Source of the DNA: Pararhizobium mangrovi
Lineage (GTDB): Bacteria; Pseudomonadota; Alphaproteobacteria; Rhizobiales; Rhizobiaceae
DNA: 64,000 nucleotides
Reading direction: 5' to 3'
NCBI RefSeq assembly: GCF_006516965.1
Contig: NZ_VHLH01000002.1
Span: 62,001 to 126,000, forward strand
Shown here: one piece after another, positions 18,092 through 27,228 of the stretch
How positions within the stretch are numbered: position 1 is the first letter of the stretch
Layout of the letters: each line of letters begins with the position of its first letter
Position numbers and translations under genes: made by a program
Notes under the pieces: generated by a model
What the model was told of the DNA's origin: nothing
The model's input: only the letters and a program-made list of their open reading frames with translations
The model's database searches: none

Positions 18092-20047
18092 ATGAGCCAG
18101 CCGCCCGAAGTCGAAGCCCAGGATCGCGCCGGTCGTGCGCATGCCGCGCCGGACGCGGATGCCGACGACCGCCAGACCGTCTCGCAGCGGTTGAAGATCG
18201 GACTCGGCGTGCTCGGCGTCGTCTATGGCGACCTCGGCACCTGCTCGATCTATGCCCTCCACACGGTCTTCACCGGCGGCACGCATCCGCTGGACCCGAG
18301 CGCGGTCAACGTCATCGGCATCCTGTCGCTGGTCTTCTGGACGCTCATCGTCGTCGTGTCGGTGAAATACATGGCGTTCGTCCTCAGGGCCGACAATCGG
18401 GGCGAGGGGGGTACCTTCGCACTGATCGCGCTGCTGCGTCCGTGGCGACACATCGAGCGGCGCCGGCGCCACGCGCTGGTGCTTCTCGGGCTCGCGGGCG
18501 CGGCGATGCTTTATGCCGGCGTCATGATCACCCCCGCCATTTCCATCCTCAGCGCGGTCGAGGGCCTGGAGGTGGCCTCGGCGGGCATGGGCGAGCACGT
18601 CATCTCCGTGACGCTGGTCATCCTCGTCCTCCTTTTCGTGGCGCAGCGCTTCGGCACGCAGCGCATCGGCGCGGCCTTCGGTCCCGTCATGGCGGTCTGG
18701 TTCCTGTCGATCGCCGCGCTCGGCATCTACGGCATCGCGATGGCGCCGCGGGTGCTCTTCGCCGTCAATCCGATCCATGCCGTCGCTTTCTTCTACCAAA
18801 ACGGGCTCGCCGGCTTTCTCGTCCTCTTCGCGGTCTTCCTCGTCACGACGGGTGCCGAGGCGCTCTACGCCGACATCGGCCATTTCGGTCGCCGGCCGAT
18901 CCGCAGGCTCTGGTTCTTCTTCGTCCTGCCGTCCTTGATGCTGAACTATTTCGGGCAGTCCGCACTTCTCCTGACGAACCCGGAGGCGGTTTCCCATCCC
19001 TTTTTCCGCCTGATCCCGGACATGTTCCTCTATCCGATGGTGATCCTGGCGACGATGGCGACGATCATCGCCTCGCAGGCGGCAATCACTGGCGCCTTCT
19101 CGATGACGCGACAGGCCGCCAGGCTCGGCATGATGCCGCCCTCGCGCGTCATCCAGACTTCGGAGGAGGCCGCCGGACAGGTCTACGTGCCGTTCGTCAA
19201 CTGGATGCTGATGGTCTCGGCGATCATCCTGGTCGTGCTCTTCCAGAGCTCCGATCGGCTCGCGAGCACCTACGGCATCAGCGTCAGCACGGCGATGGTC
19301 GTGACCACCATCCTCGCCTTCTTCGTGGCGCGCGAACGCGGGCGGTGGTCGCTTTGGGCGGCTCTCGCCCTTCTCGTCGGCTTCCTCTTCGTGGATCTTG
19401 CCTATTTCGGGTCGAACCTCCTGCGCATTCCGCATGGCGGCTGGTTCCCGATCATCGTCGCGATCCTCTTCTTCACGATCATGTCGACCTGGCGGCGCGG
19501 CCGGGATCTGCTCACGCGCCGTTCGAACAAGGAATCGAAGACGGTCGAGGAGGTCGTGCAGGAACTCGCGGACCAGGAGATCGCGCGCGTTCCGGGCACG
19601 GCCATCTTCCTGACGTCGCACCTGAAGGAGACCCCGCCGCTCCTCTTCCACCACATCGAGCGGAACCGGGCCCTCCAGAAGCAGGTCGTCCTCCTGACCG
19701 TGCTGGTCGAGGACGTGCCGCGCACGACGCGCGAGGAGCGGCTGCAGGTCGAGGACCTCGGCGACGGCTTCTACCGGGTGGTTCTGCACTACGGCTACAT
19801 GCAGGGCATCAATGTTCCCTCAGAACTCGCGAACGGCAACGAGAACGGCCTCGACATCGATCTCGACGAGACGACGTACTACATCGAGCATCAGTCGCCG
19901 ATCAGCGGCAAGGGCCGGCACGACGGCATGGCCGCATGGCGCGACCGTCTGCTCGACTTCCTGATGCGCAATTCCTCCGACGCCACGACGGGCTACCACA
20001 TCCCCGCGGACAAGGCCGTCGAGCTCGGCATGCGCGTGCGCATCTGA
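18092..20047 (+). CDS. kup: Kup-family low-affinity potassium uptake protein
   Basis: 651 residues, the usual Kup length. A hydrophilic N-terminus of about 35 residues is followed by LGVLGVVYGDLGTCSIYAL, the Kup signature, here with GTCS in place of the usual GTSP. About twelve membrane helices run to residue 470, including the conserved ADNRGEGGTFALIAL loop, and a cytoplasmic C-terminal domain follows. Kup imports K+ with protons across the inner membrane. It stands alone, with no other potassium genes near. Confidence 0.93.
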   Translation: MSQPPEVEAQDRAGRAHAAPDADADDRQTVSQRLKIGLGVLGVVYGDLGTCSIYALHTVFTGGTHPLDPSAVNVIGILSLVFWTLIVVVSVKYMAFVLRADNRGEGGTFALIALLRPWRHIERRRRHALVLLGLAGAAMLYAGVMITPAISILSAVEGLEVASAGMGEHVISVTLVILVLLFVAQRFGTQRIGAAFGPVMAVWFLSIAALGIYGIAMAPRVLFAVNPIHAVAFFYQNGLAGFLVLFAVFLVTTGAEALYADIGHFGRRPIRRLWFFFVLPSLMLNYFGQSALLLTNPEAVSHPFFRLIPDMFLYPMVILATMATIIASQAAITGAFSMTRQAARLGMMPPSRVIQTSEEAAGQVYVPFVNWMLMVSAIILVVLFQSSDRLASTYGISVSTAMVVTTILAFFVARERGRWSLWAALALLVGFLFVDLAYFGSNLLRIPHGGWFPIIVAILFFTIMSTWRRGRDLLTRRSNKESKTVEEVVQELADQEIARVPGTAIFLTSHLKETPPLLFHHIERNRALQKQVVLLTVLVEDVPRTTREERLQVEDLGDGFYRVVLHYGYMQGINVPSELANGNENGLDIDLDETTYYIEHQSPISGKGRHDGMAAWRDRLLDFLMRNSSDATTGYHIPADKAVELGMRVRI

Positions 20048-20374
20048 TGCGCGCAGGCTGACGTGGCATGGATATCGAGTCCGTAGGTTGGAAGGCGCAT
20101 ACGAGTTCGCTCGGCATCTCGCGCGCCCAGTACTGGACTCATAAGTCCACATGCACGGGCTTGCCGATGCGAGGGTGACGGCGGCAGGAAAGCTTCTTGC
20201 TAGCTTGCCTTAGCGTGTCGCGATTCTGCGGAAGTGCTTGAGCTTGCCGAAGAAGCGTTCGGCGAAAGGTAGACGTCCCAACGACGGGTTAGGAAGCACG
20301 TCCGCATGCGTGCCACCGGGTGTACATGCGGCAGCCTCTGGCACAAACGGCTTATGATTCGGGCGTTTGGAATA
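20048..20374. other. 327-bp gap containing an IS relic
   Basis: Between kup and the tRNA gene. The only recognisable content is the IS5-family transposase tail described separately at 20136-20270. The remainder shows nothing I recognise. Confidence 0.6.
20136..20270 (-). pseudogene. C-terminal relic of an IS5-family transposase
   Basis: Reading the minus strand from about 20270, the frame gives FAERFFGKLKHFRRIATR, then a TAA stop at 20212-20210, then in the same frame GKLARSFPAAVTLAS and WTYES. Intact IS5-family (IS427-like) transposases read ERFFNKLKHFRRIATRYDKL, then ASFLAAVTLAS and end near YES(T), so the tail is preserved with a nonsense change at the Tyr codon and several substitutions. 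The catalytic N-terminal and central parts are gone. It lies about 110 bp from the 3' end of a tRNA-Ser gene. Confidence 0.72.
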
Positions 20375-20464
20375 TGGCGGAGAGGAAGGGATTCGAACCC
20401 TCGATACCGTCTCCGGTATACTCCCTTAGCAGGGGAGCGCCTTCGACCACTCGGCCACCTCTCC
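20375..20464 (-). tRNA. tRNA-Ser (anticodon GCU)
   Basis: 90 nt including an encoded CCA end. The acceptor stem pairs GGAGAGG with CCTCTCC, the anticodon loop is CTGCTAA giving GCU, and the long variable arm pairs ACCG-GAGA-CGGT, as expected for a class II serine tRNA. The T-arm contains GGTTCGAATCC. Confidence 0.96.
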
Positions 20465-21028
20465 GTCGACTGCGGCAATAAAGAAAAGGGTGGCCTGGAT
20501 CAAGCGGCGCGATCTGTTTTTTCTATTTGTGTATTCTGTTTTTCTTATTTAGTTTGCCGTTGTTCTGGGTCGGATCGGTTGGGCTCCGTGTTCGCGTTCG
20601 TGCGCGCATGGCCGGCATCGGTTCGAAAATCGTGGGTGCTCAGACTACAGGGGAACGCGCGCGCGTACGTGTGCGCGGGGAGGGTCGATTCGAGTCGGAT
20701 GTGCTGGCCGTTGGGAAGGATGCTCGCGTCCGGCCGGAGAAGAGGCAGGGGCAGCGTTCGGGGGCAGTATTCATTAACGAATTGGAAACCATTGGCTTTC
20801 CCGATGCCGAAATCGTGTTCTTTGCGCAACACGGTTTCCGGAAGCATGGCGTTTTGGGCCGGTGGCCGGGTGTGGAAGATTGCGCAGGGCAAAGCAACGT
20901 CTATGGTCATTCTCGGAAGCGAGGGCGGGGTGACCGTTCGACTTCTTAGATATTGGGGATGGGACAGGGAATTGCTGTCCTTCGGCAAAGAACCCAGACC
21001 CACGCGAAACTTTGACTGGAGGTCAGAA
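20465..21028. other. Long leader upstream of the porin gene
   Basis: 564 bp with no supported gene; frames that span it run through the tRNA or lack family signals. It has a distinctly AT-rich block at about 20511-20561 with runs of T, unlike its surroundings, and then ordinary GC-rich sequence up to the porin ribosome site. The block may serve porin transcription. Confidence 0.5.
20475..20503 (-). promoter_or_regulatory. Candidate promoter of the tRNA-Ser gene
   Basis: On the minus strand TTGATC (-35, 20503-20498) and TATTGC (-10, 20480-20475) are separated by 17 bp, and the tRNA begins 11 bases after the -10 box. Confidence 0.5.
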
Positions 21029-22231
21029 ATGAACATCAAGAGCCTTCTTCTCGGCTCCGCCGCGGCATTGACCGTGGCTTCCGGTGCACAGGCTGCCGAC
21101 GCCATCATGGCGGCTCAGCCTGCACCTGTCGACTATGTCCGCGTGTGCGATGCGTTCGGCACCGGCTACTTCTACATTCCCGGCACCGAGACCTGCCTGA
21201 AGGTCGGCGGTTATGTCCGTACGGAAGCTTCCGGCGGTCAGCTCGGCGGTATCGACACCGACAACGACGGACGCGGCGAGGGCCTTTCCTGGCATACGCG
21301 CTTCACGCTGACGACCGACACGCAGTCGAACACCGAACTGGGCACGCTGCACACCTACACCGAGACGCGCTTCAACTACAACAACGGCGACTCGGGCTTC
21401 GACACCCTCGGCAATGCCGGTGGATCCTCGACCTCGCTGAACTTCGCCTACATCGAACTCGGCGGTCTCCGCGTCGGTAAGACCGAAGCGGAATTCACCC
21501 GCATGGCCTATTACGGCCACGGCTACGCCGGCTCGGTCATTCAGGATACGCTCGTCGGTTACGGCCCGTTCGACGCGCAGCAGCTCAGCTACACCTACAA
21601 GAGCGACAGCGGCTTCGCGGCCGTCGTGGCGATCGAGGACGACAACGCCGGTTCGACCGACTCGCACCGTGCCAGCAGTGCTCCGGGCGGTCCGCTCGTC
21701 GATGACACGGATGCCAACGATAACGACTACATCCCGGATCCGACCGTCGGCGTCTCCTACGACAACGGCACGTTCGGCATCGGTGTCGTCGGCGCTTATG
21801 ACGAAAGCCTCGAGGAAGGCGCGGTCAAGGCGCGTGCGGACTTCTCCTTCGGCAAGTTCGCTCTCTTCCTGATGGGCGCGTATTCGACGAACGGCGACGA
21901 GACCGGCGAGCATGGTTGCGCCGGCAACTCCAGCATCACGTCCTGCGGCTCGAACCACTTCGCGGTCTGGGGTGGCGACTATGCGGTCTGGGGTGGCTTC
22001 TCCGTCGATCTGACGGACAAGATCTCCGCCAACACGCAGGTTTCCTACGACGACGACGATAACTTCGGCGCAGCCGGTAACCTCGTCTTCCAGCTGGTTC
22101 CTGGCTTCGCGATGACGACGGAAGTCGACTACGTCGATGCCGGTGGCAACGACTTCACGTCCGACGATCACCGCTACAAGAACGTCGACGACGCTTGGAA
22201 CTACCAGCTGCGCTTCCAGCGCAACTTCTAA
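21029..22231 (+). CDS. Outer-membrane porin (alphaproteobacterial Omp2 type)
   Basis: 400 residues. A signal peptide MNIKSLLLGSAAALTVASGAQA precedes mature ADAIMAAQPAP. The N-terminal porin_2 signature follows: VRVCDAFGTGYFYIPGTETC, with the two conserved cysteines, then LKVGGYVR. The rest is strand-like and acidic, ending in NYQLRFQRNF, with a terminal Phe as in trimeric beta-barrel porins. GGAGG stands before ATG 21029 and a strong terminator follows. Start of the gene is unambiguous although the frame is open far upstream through the tRNA. Confidence 0.95.
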   Translation: MNIKSLLLGSAAALTVASGAQAADAIMAAQPAPVDYVRVCDAFGTGYFYIPGTETCLKVGGYVRTEASGGQLGGIDTDNDGRGEGLSWHTRFTLTTDTQSNTELGTLHTYTETRFNYNNGDSGFDTLGNAGGSSTSLNFAYIELGGLRVGKTEAEFTRMAYYGHGYAGSVIQDTLVGYGPFDAQQLSYTYKSDSGFAAVVAIEDDNAGSTDSHRASSAPGGPLVDDTDANDNDYIPDPTVGVSYDNGTFGIGVVGAYDESLEEGAVKARADFSFGKFALFLMGAYSTNGDETGEHGCAGNSSITSCGSNHFAVWGGDYAVWGGFSVDLTDKISANTQVSYDDDDNFGAAGNLVFQLVPGFAMTTEVDYVDAGGNDFTSDDHRYKNVDDAWNYQLRFQRNF

Positions 22232-22255
22232 TCGACCGGTCTTTCCGATCGATCG

Positions 22256-22284
22256 GGCCCGGCGGGAAACCGCCGGGCCTTTTT
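22256..22284 (+). terminator. Rho-independent terminator of the porin gene
   Basis: A 10-bp GC stem, GGCCCGGCGG with CCGCCGGGCC, closes on a GAAA tetraloop and is followed by TTTTTG. It lies 25 bases after the porin stop. Confidence 0.92.
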
Positions 22285-23263
22285 GCTTTTCCGGCAGTCG
22301 ATATCGCCGTTCAGTCGCTTGTTGGTGCGGATAGAGGCTCATTTGAGCTGCGATCGATATGGTGACGGTATTGGTTCATCGACCCAACAGGCATCGATCT
22401 TAGTGACATGCGTCCCTGCGTCTCGCTCGGCACTGCCATTCCGAACCCGATCCGTGACCCCCATATCGTAAGATCGTGCTTACGTTGCTTGCTGTCGACA
22501 AAGCGCTTTGGTGGTTCGAGCCGGAACGTCTCTTTGCGAGCCCTACGGTCCATTTGCCGGTTCGTCCAACCGCTTTTACCGCCGACAATTGTCGATAGAT
22601 GCATGGAAGGCCGTGCGTTTCGATCGCTTCCAATAGGCCAGATGCTCGCAGCCGTACTGCTTATGATCCTCTAGGGATCCGCGCGAAGCTCGATAGGGCT
22701 GTCCATTCCTCTTCGCGGATACATGCGGAGTAGGCACAGCGGAAACCCTTACGCTGCTGGTCGCAATGACCTGATCCTCGCATGTGAAGGTCCTTCCCGG
22801 TTCAGTCCGAGGATCCAATCATTTCGGCACAGTCATGGTGTCGGGTGGCGCTCGATCTAGCACGCCGTGCTTATTGCGACCGGATCGAATCCCTTCGAGT
22901 AGTCTGAAGATGAGGGGAGCGACCCGCCGATCGCCCGGTTTGTCTGCACGTTCCGTATGGAAGCCGGATCGCCGACGTTCTCGGCACAGAATGAGCGGCC
23001 CGCAACGTGTTTCCATGCGGTGGCGCGCGTTGCGGCTCCGGATCGACCAGACGCCGTTGGAAACGATGGCGATGTGATCGCGTTCGGGCGCTTATTGGCG
23101 CGACTTTCCCTAAACCGATCGGCTCATTATCCGAAAGCAGAGAATGCGGATTGGGACCCGGGTCTACGCTGCCAGGCTCGCGACGACGCGTAGCGGCTGC
23201 GAGAACAGCGCGTTACTCCGGTCTGCTGCCGCGGCGTGAACCGTTCGGCACCTGGCCCGCTCG
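22285..23263. other. 979 bp without a recognisable gene
   Basis: Small open frames exist on both strands but none has a ribosome site with a recognisable domain, and codon-position bias looks weak. The sequence is patchier and less GC-rich than its neighbours, which suggests a decayed gene or mobile-element debris, though I could not identify any transposase motif here. Confidence 0.5.
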
Positions 23264-25384
23264 TCAGGAACGGCCGAACCGCAGGTCGTGGACGATGTCG
23301 ACCTTCTGGCCGAGGCGGGCCTTGTAGACCTCGTAGTTCTCGAGCACGCGCTGAATGTAGTTGCGGGTCTCGGGGTAGGGAATGCGCTCGATCCAGTCGA
23401 CGACTTCGTCGATCGGCTTGCCGCGTGGGTCGCCGAAGCGGTCGATCCACTCCTTCACCCTTCGCGGGCCGGCATTGTAGGCGACGAAGGTGAGAATGTA
23501 GGAGCCGCCGAAATCGGCGATCTGCTCTCCCAGATAGTGGGCGCCGAGGGTGGCGTTATAGGCGGCGTCCTGCGTCAACCGCGCCTTGGAATAGGACATG
23601 CCGTTTTGCGCGGCGACGCGCTTTGCCGTCGTCGGCATGAGCTGGAGAAGGCCGCGGGCGTTGGCGGGGGAGACGGCGGCCTGGTTGAAGGCGCTCTCCT
23701 GGCGCGCGACCGCATAGGCCAGCGCCATGCCGGAGCCGGAAATGTTCGCGTCGCGCGGGATCGCGCCAAGGGGGAAGGCGAGCGCCGCGCAGGGCACGCC
23801 GCGATAGTAGGCGATCTTGCCGAGTTGCAGCGAGAGCTGGTCCTCGTCGGCATCCTCCGCCATGGCGGTGAGGATGGCGAGCTGGCCGGGGCTGTCGATC
23901 GTACGGGCAAGATCGCGATAAAGGAGATTGGCCCGCCAGCCGTATCCGATCGCCTGGAGACGCTTGATGGCGTGTACGGCCGGCCGCGCGGCGAAGGCCT
24001 GCCGCTCGGCGTCGCTCGGGGAAGGGTAGGTGACGTCCAGCGTCTGCCGGCCGAGCTTGGCGGCGGCGAGCTGGCCGTAGAAGGTCGCCGGGTAGGCGGC
24101 GGCGCGCGCGTATTGCGCCGAAGCCGAGCCGGGCGCGCCGGCCTCCGCCGCACGGCCCAGCCAGTAATAGCCCCTCGCGCGCGAGATCGGCGACGTCGCA
24201 ATCGACAGGATGCGACGGAAATGCGCCGCCGCCTCTTTCGGCTTGCGCAGCCCTCGAAGCGCGTACCAGCCGGCATGGAATTCGGCGTCGATGCGGTCGG
24301 TGTCGCGCGTGCTGTCGGCTGCGGCCTCCTTCAGGAGAACGCTGTCGGCGACGATGCGATAGGCAGCCGAAAACTTTCCGTCGTCGATGAGGTCGCGGCT
24401 GACGATGCGTTCCTCGTCCCACCACTCGCCGGGGTTCACGAGCGCGGCGACGTCGTGCGGCGCGGCTTCGAGGAGCTTCGCCGCGGCTTCGTACTCGTCC
24501 TCGTGGCGCAGATGCATGACGCGCAGGAAACGATAGCCCGGATCGTCGTGCCACATCGGGTGTACGGCATCGATGCGTGCCTTGGCATCGGACTGCTTGC
24601 GGATGACGGCCGCCCAGGCGCGGAAGAGGGACTGTGCGTTCGCCTGCTCGGAAATCGGTTCGGCATCGGTGATGCGGGAGCGATAAAGCAGCATCTCCAT
24701 GCGGCGAAGATGGTCCGAAGTGCGCAGGAGCCCGGAATAGTCGCGCAGCATACGTGCCTGTTCGCGCGAATCGAGCGCATCCGTCCGCCAAACGTGCCGG
24801 ATGATGGCTGCCGCCCGTTCGCGCTGGCCGCTTTTCAGCAACGCATCGGCGAGAAGGCGCTTGCCCGTCAGGGTTTCGGGCGTGCGGGCGGAAAAGGCGG
24901 AAAGCACTTGTGCGGGTGCCGGATCCTGTCCGGCAAGGGCACGTTCGTAGTTCGCCTCGATCACGCTGCCGCCCGGCCATCCCTGCAAATGTTTCGCCGC
25001 CTCGGCGATATCCCCGGCGGGCACGTCGTTCGAACCGGAGATGGCGATGGCCCATGCGAGGATCTGCCGGTCGAGGGAGCCGGCCGGCATGCCCGAGCGG
25101 ATCGCGCGCGCCTTGTCCACGTGATTGCCGGTAAGGGCGTCGAGGCCATCCTTGAGATCGCCGACGGCGGCGGCGGGATTGACGGCGCGCGGGATCGAGG
25201 CGGTAATCTCCGGCGACGTGCGCGGCGGCGGCAGGCTGGGCACGACATCCGTCTGCGGCGCGAAGGGGCGGGCGAGCGGCAGCGGTACGTCGCCGATCGG
25301 TAGCGGCTCCGCGTGGCCGGGCGCGATCGCCAGGACCGTGCAGGCCATCAGCGAGACGAGGATACTGGATGCGATACGTGTCAT
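23264..25384 (-). CDS. slt: Soluble lytic murein transglycosylase (Slt family)
   Basis: 706 residues. A signal peptide ending near GHAEP directs it to the periplasm. The first 480 residues form an alpha-helical superhelix with repeat-like segments, as in Slt70. The catalytic SLT domain follows, with the active-site Glu in AYAVARQESAFNQAAVSPANARGLLQLMP split over ARQESAFN and SPANARGLLQ, then TFVAYNAGPRRV. It cleaves the MurNAc-GlcNAc bond of peptidoglycan, leaving 1,6-anhydro ends. It is divergent from dapA, with a 274-bp gap between them. Confidence 0.94.
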   Translation of the reverse strand: MTRIASSILVSLMACTVLAIAPGHAEPLPIGDVPLPLARPFAPQTDVVPSLPPPRTSPEITASIPRAVNPAAAVGDLKDGLDALTGNHVDKARAIRSGMPAGSLDRQILAWAIAISGSNDVPAGDIAEAAKHLQGWPGGSVIEANYERALAGQDPAPAQVLSAFSARTPETLTGKRLLADALLKSGQRERAAAIIRHVWRTDALDSREQARMLRDYSGLLRTSDHLRRMEMLLYRSRITDAEPISEQANAQSLFRAWAAVIRKQSDAKARIDAVHPMWHDDPGYRFLRVMHLRHEDEYEAAAKLLEAAPHDVAALVNPGEWWDEERIVSRDLIDDGKFSAAYRIVADSVLLKEAAADSTRDTDRIDAEFHAGWYALRGLRKPKEAAAHFRRILSIATSPISRARGYYWLGRAAEAGAPGSASAQYARAAAYPATFYGQLAAAKLGRQTLDVTYPSPSDAERQAFAARPAVHAIKRLQAIGYGWRANLLYRDLARTIDSPGQLAILTAMAEDADEDQLSLQLGKIAYYRGVPCAALAFPLGAIPRDANISGSGMALAYAVARQESAFNQAAVSPANARGLLQLMPTTAKRVAAQNGMSYSKARLTQDAAYNATLGAHYLGEQIADFGGSYILTFVAYNAGPRRVKEWIDRFGDPRGKPIDEVVDWIERIPYPETRNYIQRVLENYEVYKARLGQKVDIVHDLRFGRS

Positions 25385-25658
25385 CTCGGCGATCGAACCC
25401 TCAACGAAACGGCAGTGTCGACCGGGCCGATGCCCGGCGCCCCGGAATGGGCGGCGTGCGTATTCCTTGTTCGCATGAAGGCATGAAGCAATGGTAAATC
25501 AAGCGTTGACGGGATTGTTCTAACCTTTCGTCTCGCGATGCGTCGTCGTTCCCCGGGCCGGTTGCCGCCCGAATGCGGGGGCATTATGGTGCGCCGGCGC
25601 GAATATCATCAAAACAGCAGCCAGAGCGCGTGCCAAGCGCCGCCGCCGGGAGAAAACC

Positions 25659-26540
25659 ATGCTCAAGGGATCGATTCCCGCCCTGATCACGCCGTTCACG
25701 CAAAAAGGCGAGATCGACGAGGAAGGCTTCGAAAGGCACGTTTCGTGGCAGATCGAGAGCGGCAGTACCGGTGTGGTTCCCGTCGGCACGACGGGCGAAT
25801 CGCCGACGCTGACCCATGCCGAGCACAAGCACGTGATCGAACGCTGCGTGGCGATCGTGAACGGACGCGTGCCGGTGATCGCCGGCGCCGGCTCCAACAG
25901 CACGTTCGAGACGATCGACCTCGTGCAATACGCAGAGAGCGCCGGCGCGGACGCCGCGCTCGTCGTCACGCCGTACTACAACAAGCCGACGCAGGCCGGA
26001 CTCTACGCCCATTACGCCGCCGTCGCACGGGCCAGCAGCCTGCCGATCGTGATCTACAACATCCCGGGCCGCTCGGTCGTCGACATGAGCACGGAGACGA
26101 TGGCCGCGCTGCACCATGATTTCCCGTCGATCATCGGGGTGAAGGATTCCACCGGCAGGATGGAGCGCGTTTCCGAGCAGCGCATGGCGTGCGGCAAGGA
26201 ATTCTTCCAGGTGTCGGGAGAGGACGCTTCCGCGCTCGGCTTCAACGCCCATGGCGGGCACGGTGCCATTTCCGTGACGGCGAACGTCGCGCCGGCCTTG
26301 TGCGCCGAGTTCCAGGCCGCCACATTGGAGGGAGATTTCGTCCGCGCGCTCGAATATCAGGATCGCCTGATGCCGCTGCACCGGGCGATCTTCCTCGAAC
26401 CCGGCGTTTGCGGCGTGAAATATGCGCTCTCGCGCTTCGGCCGCGTGAACGAGATCGTGCGTTCGCCGCTGCTTCCGGTTTCCGAGCCGGTACGCGAGGC
26501 GATCGACATCGCCATGCGCCACGCCGGGCTTCTCGACTGA
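25659..26540 (+). CDS. dapA: 4-hydroxy-tetrahydrodipicolinate synthase
   Basis: 293 residues, full length. It condenses pyruvate with aspartate semialdehyde, the first committed step to lysine and diaminopimelate. Key motifs are [12 protein letters not shown] near residue 40, [14 protein letters not shown] near 107, YNIPGRS near 133 and the Schiff-base lysine in IIGVKDSTG near 161. GGGAG precedes the ATG. The smpB gene follows 34 bases later, a usual alphaproteobacterial pairing. Confidence 0.97.
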   Translation: MLKGSIPALITPFTQKGEIDEEGFERHVSWQIESGSTGVVPVGTTGESPTLTHAEHKHVIERCVAIVNGRVPVIAGAGSNSTFETIDLVQYAESAGADAALVVTPYYNKPTQAGLYAHYAAVARASSLPIVIYNIPGRSVVDMSTETMAALHHDFPSIIGVKDSTGRMERVSEQRMACGKEFFQVSGEDASALGFNAHGGHGAISVTANVAPALCAEFQAATLEGDFVRALEYQDRLMPLHRAIFLEPGVCGVKYALSRFGRVNEIVRSPLLPVSEPVREAIDIAMRHAGLLD

Positions 26541-26574
26541 CGCGCACGAACGCACGAAAGAGCGAGATCGCTTC

Positions 26575-27054
26575 ATGCCGCCCAAGAAGAAGGCGGGTCC
26601 GGCCCGCAAGGTTATCGCGGACAACCGCAAGGCCCGGTTCAATTACGAGATCGTCGATACGCTGGAGGCCGGCCTCGTGCTCACCGGTACGGAGGTGAAG
26701 GCGCTGCGCGAGGGCAAGGCGAACATCGCCGAATCCTACGCGAGCTCGGAGGACGGCGAGATCTGGCTGATCAATTCGTATCTGCCGGAATACCTGCAGG
26801 GCAACCGCTTCAACCACGAGCCGCGCCGCAAGCGCAAGCTGCTCCTCAACCGCCGCGAGATGAACCGTCTCGCCGCTTCCGTCCAGAAGCAGGGCATGTC
26901 GATCGTGCCGATGCGGCTTTATTTCAACGACCGCGGTACCGCCAAGCTGGAAATCGCGCTCGCGCGCGGCAAGAAGGTGCACGACAAGCGCGAAACCGAA
27001 AAGCAGCGCGACTGGAACCGCCAGAAGCAGCGCCTGATGAAGGAACTCGGATAG
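26575..27054 (+). CDS. smpB: SsrA (tmRNA)-binding protein
   Basis: 159 residues. It binds tmRNA and delivers it to stalled ribosomes. Seen are the lysine-rich N-terminus ([12 protein letters not shown]), the core [20 protein letters not shown] and [16 protein letters not shown], and the basic tail [19 protein letters not shown] that inserts in the mRNA channel. It lies directly after dapA. No ssrA gene was seen in the window. Confidence 0.97.
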   Translation: MPPKKKAGPARKVIADNRKARFNYEIVDTLEAGLVLTGTEVKALREGKANIAESYASSEDGEIWLINSYLPEYLQGNRFNHEPRRKRKLLLNRREMNRLAASVQKQGMSIVPMRLYFNDRGTAKLEIALARGKKVHDKRETEKQRDWNRQKQRLMKELG

Positions 27055-27228
27055 CGCCTGCGGCATGACGCGTTCCGGCCGGCCCGGACGTTCCTTCCGG
27101 CGGGATCGATGCCCCCTGTGCGCGCGGGCAGTGCGATCCATATAAGCGACACCTTCCAATCCGGCTCGTGCGACGCCTTTTCGACGTGCCGCTCGTGCCT
27201 TCCGCATAAACATGGAAAGGAGCGCATC

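Noticed and set aside
17867-19789. 640-codon open frame on the minus strand opposite kup
   Set aside because: Composition is Arg/Asp/Glu-rich without any domain; it is the antisense shadow of kup, which has full family support.
20306-21028. N-terminal extension of the porin frame through the tRNA
   Set aside because: The signal peptide and ribosome site fix the start at 21029; the upstream part reads through the tRNA-Ser gene on the other strand.
23288-25303. 671-codon plus-strand frame opposite slt
   Set aside because: Shadow of the lytic transglycosylase codons in GC-rich DNA; no motif and no ribosome site.
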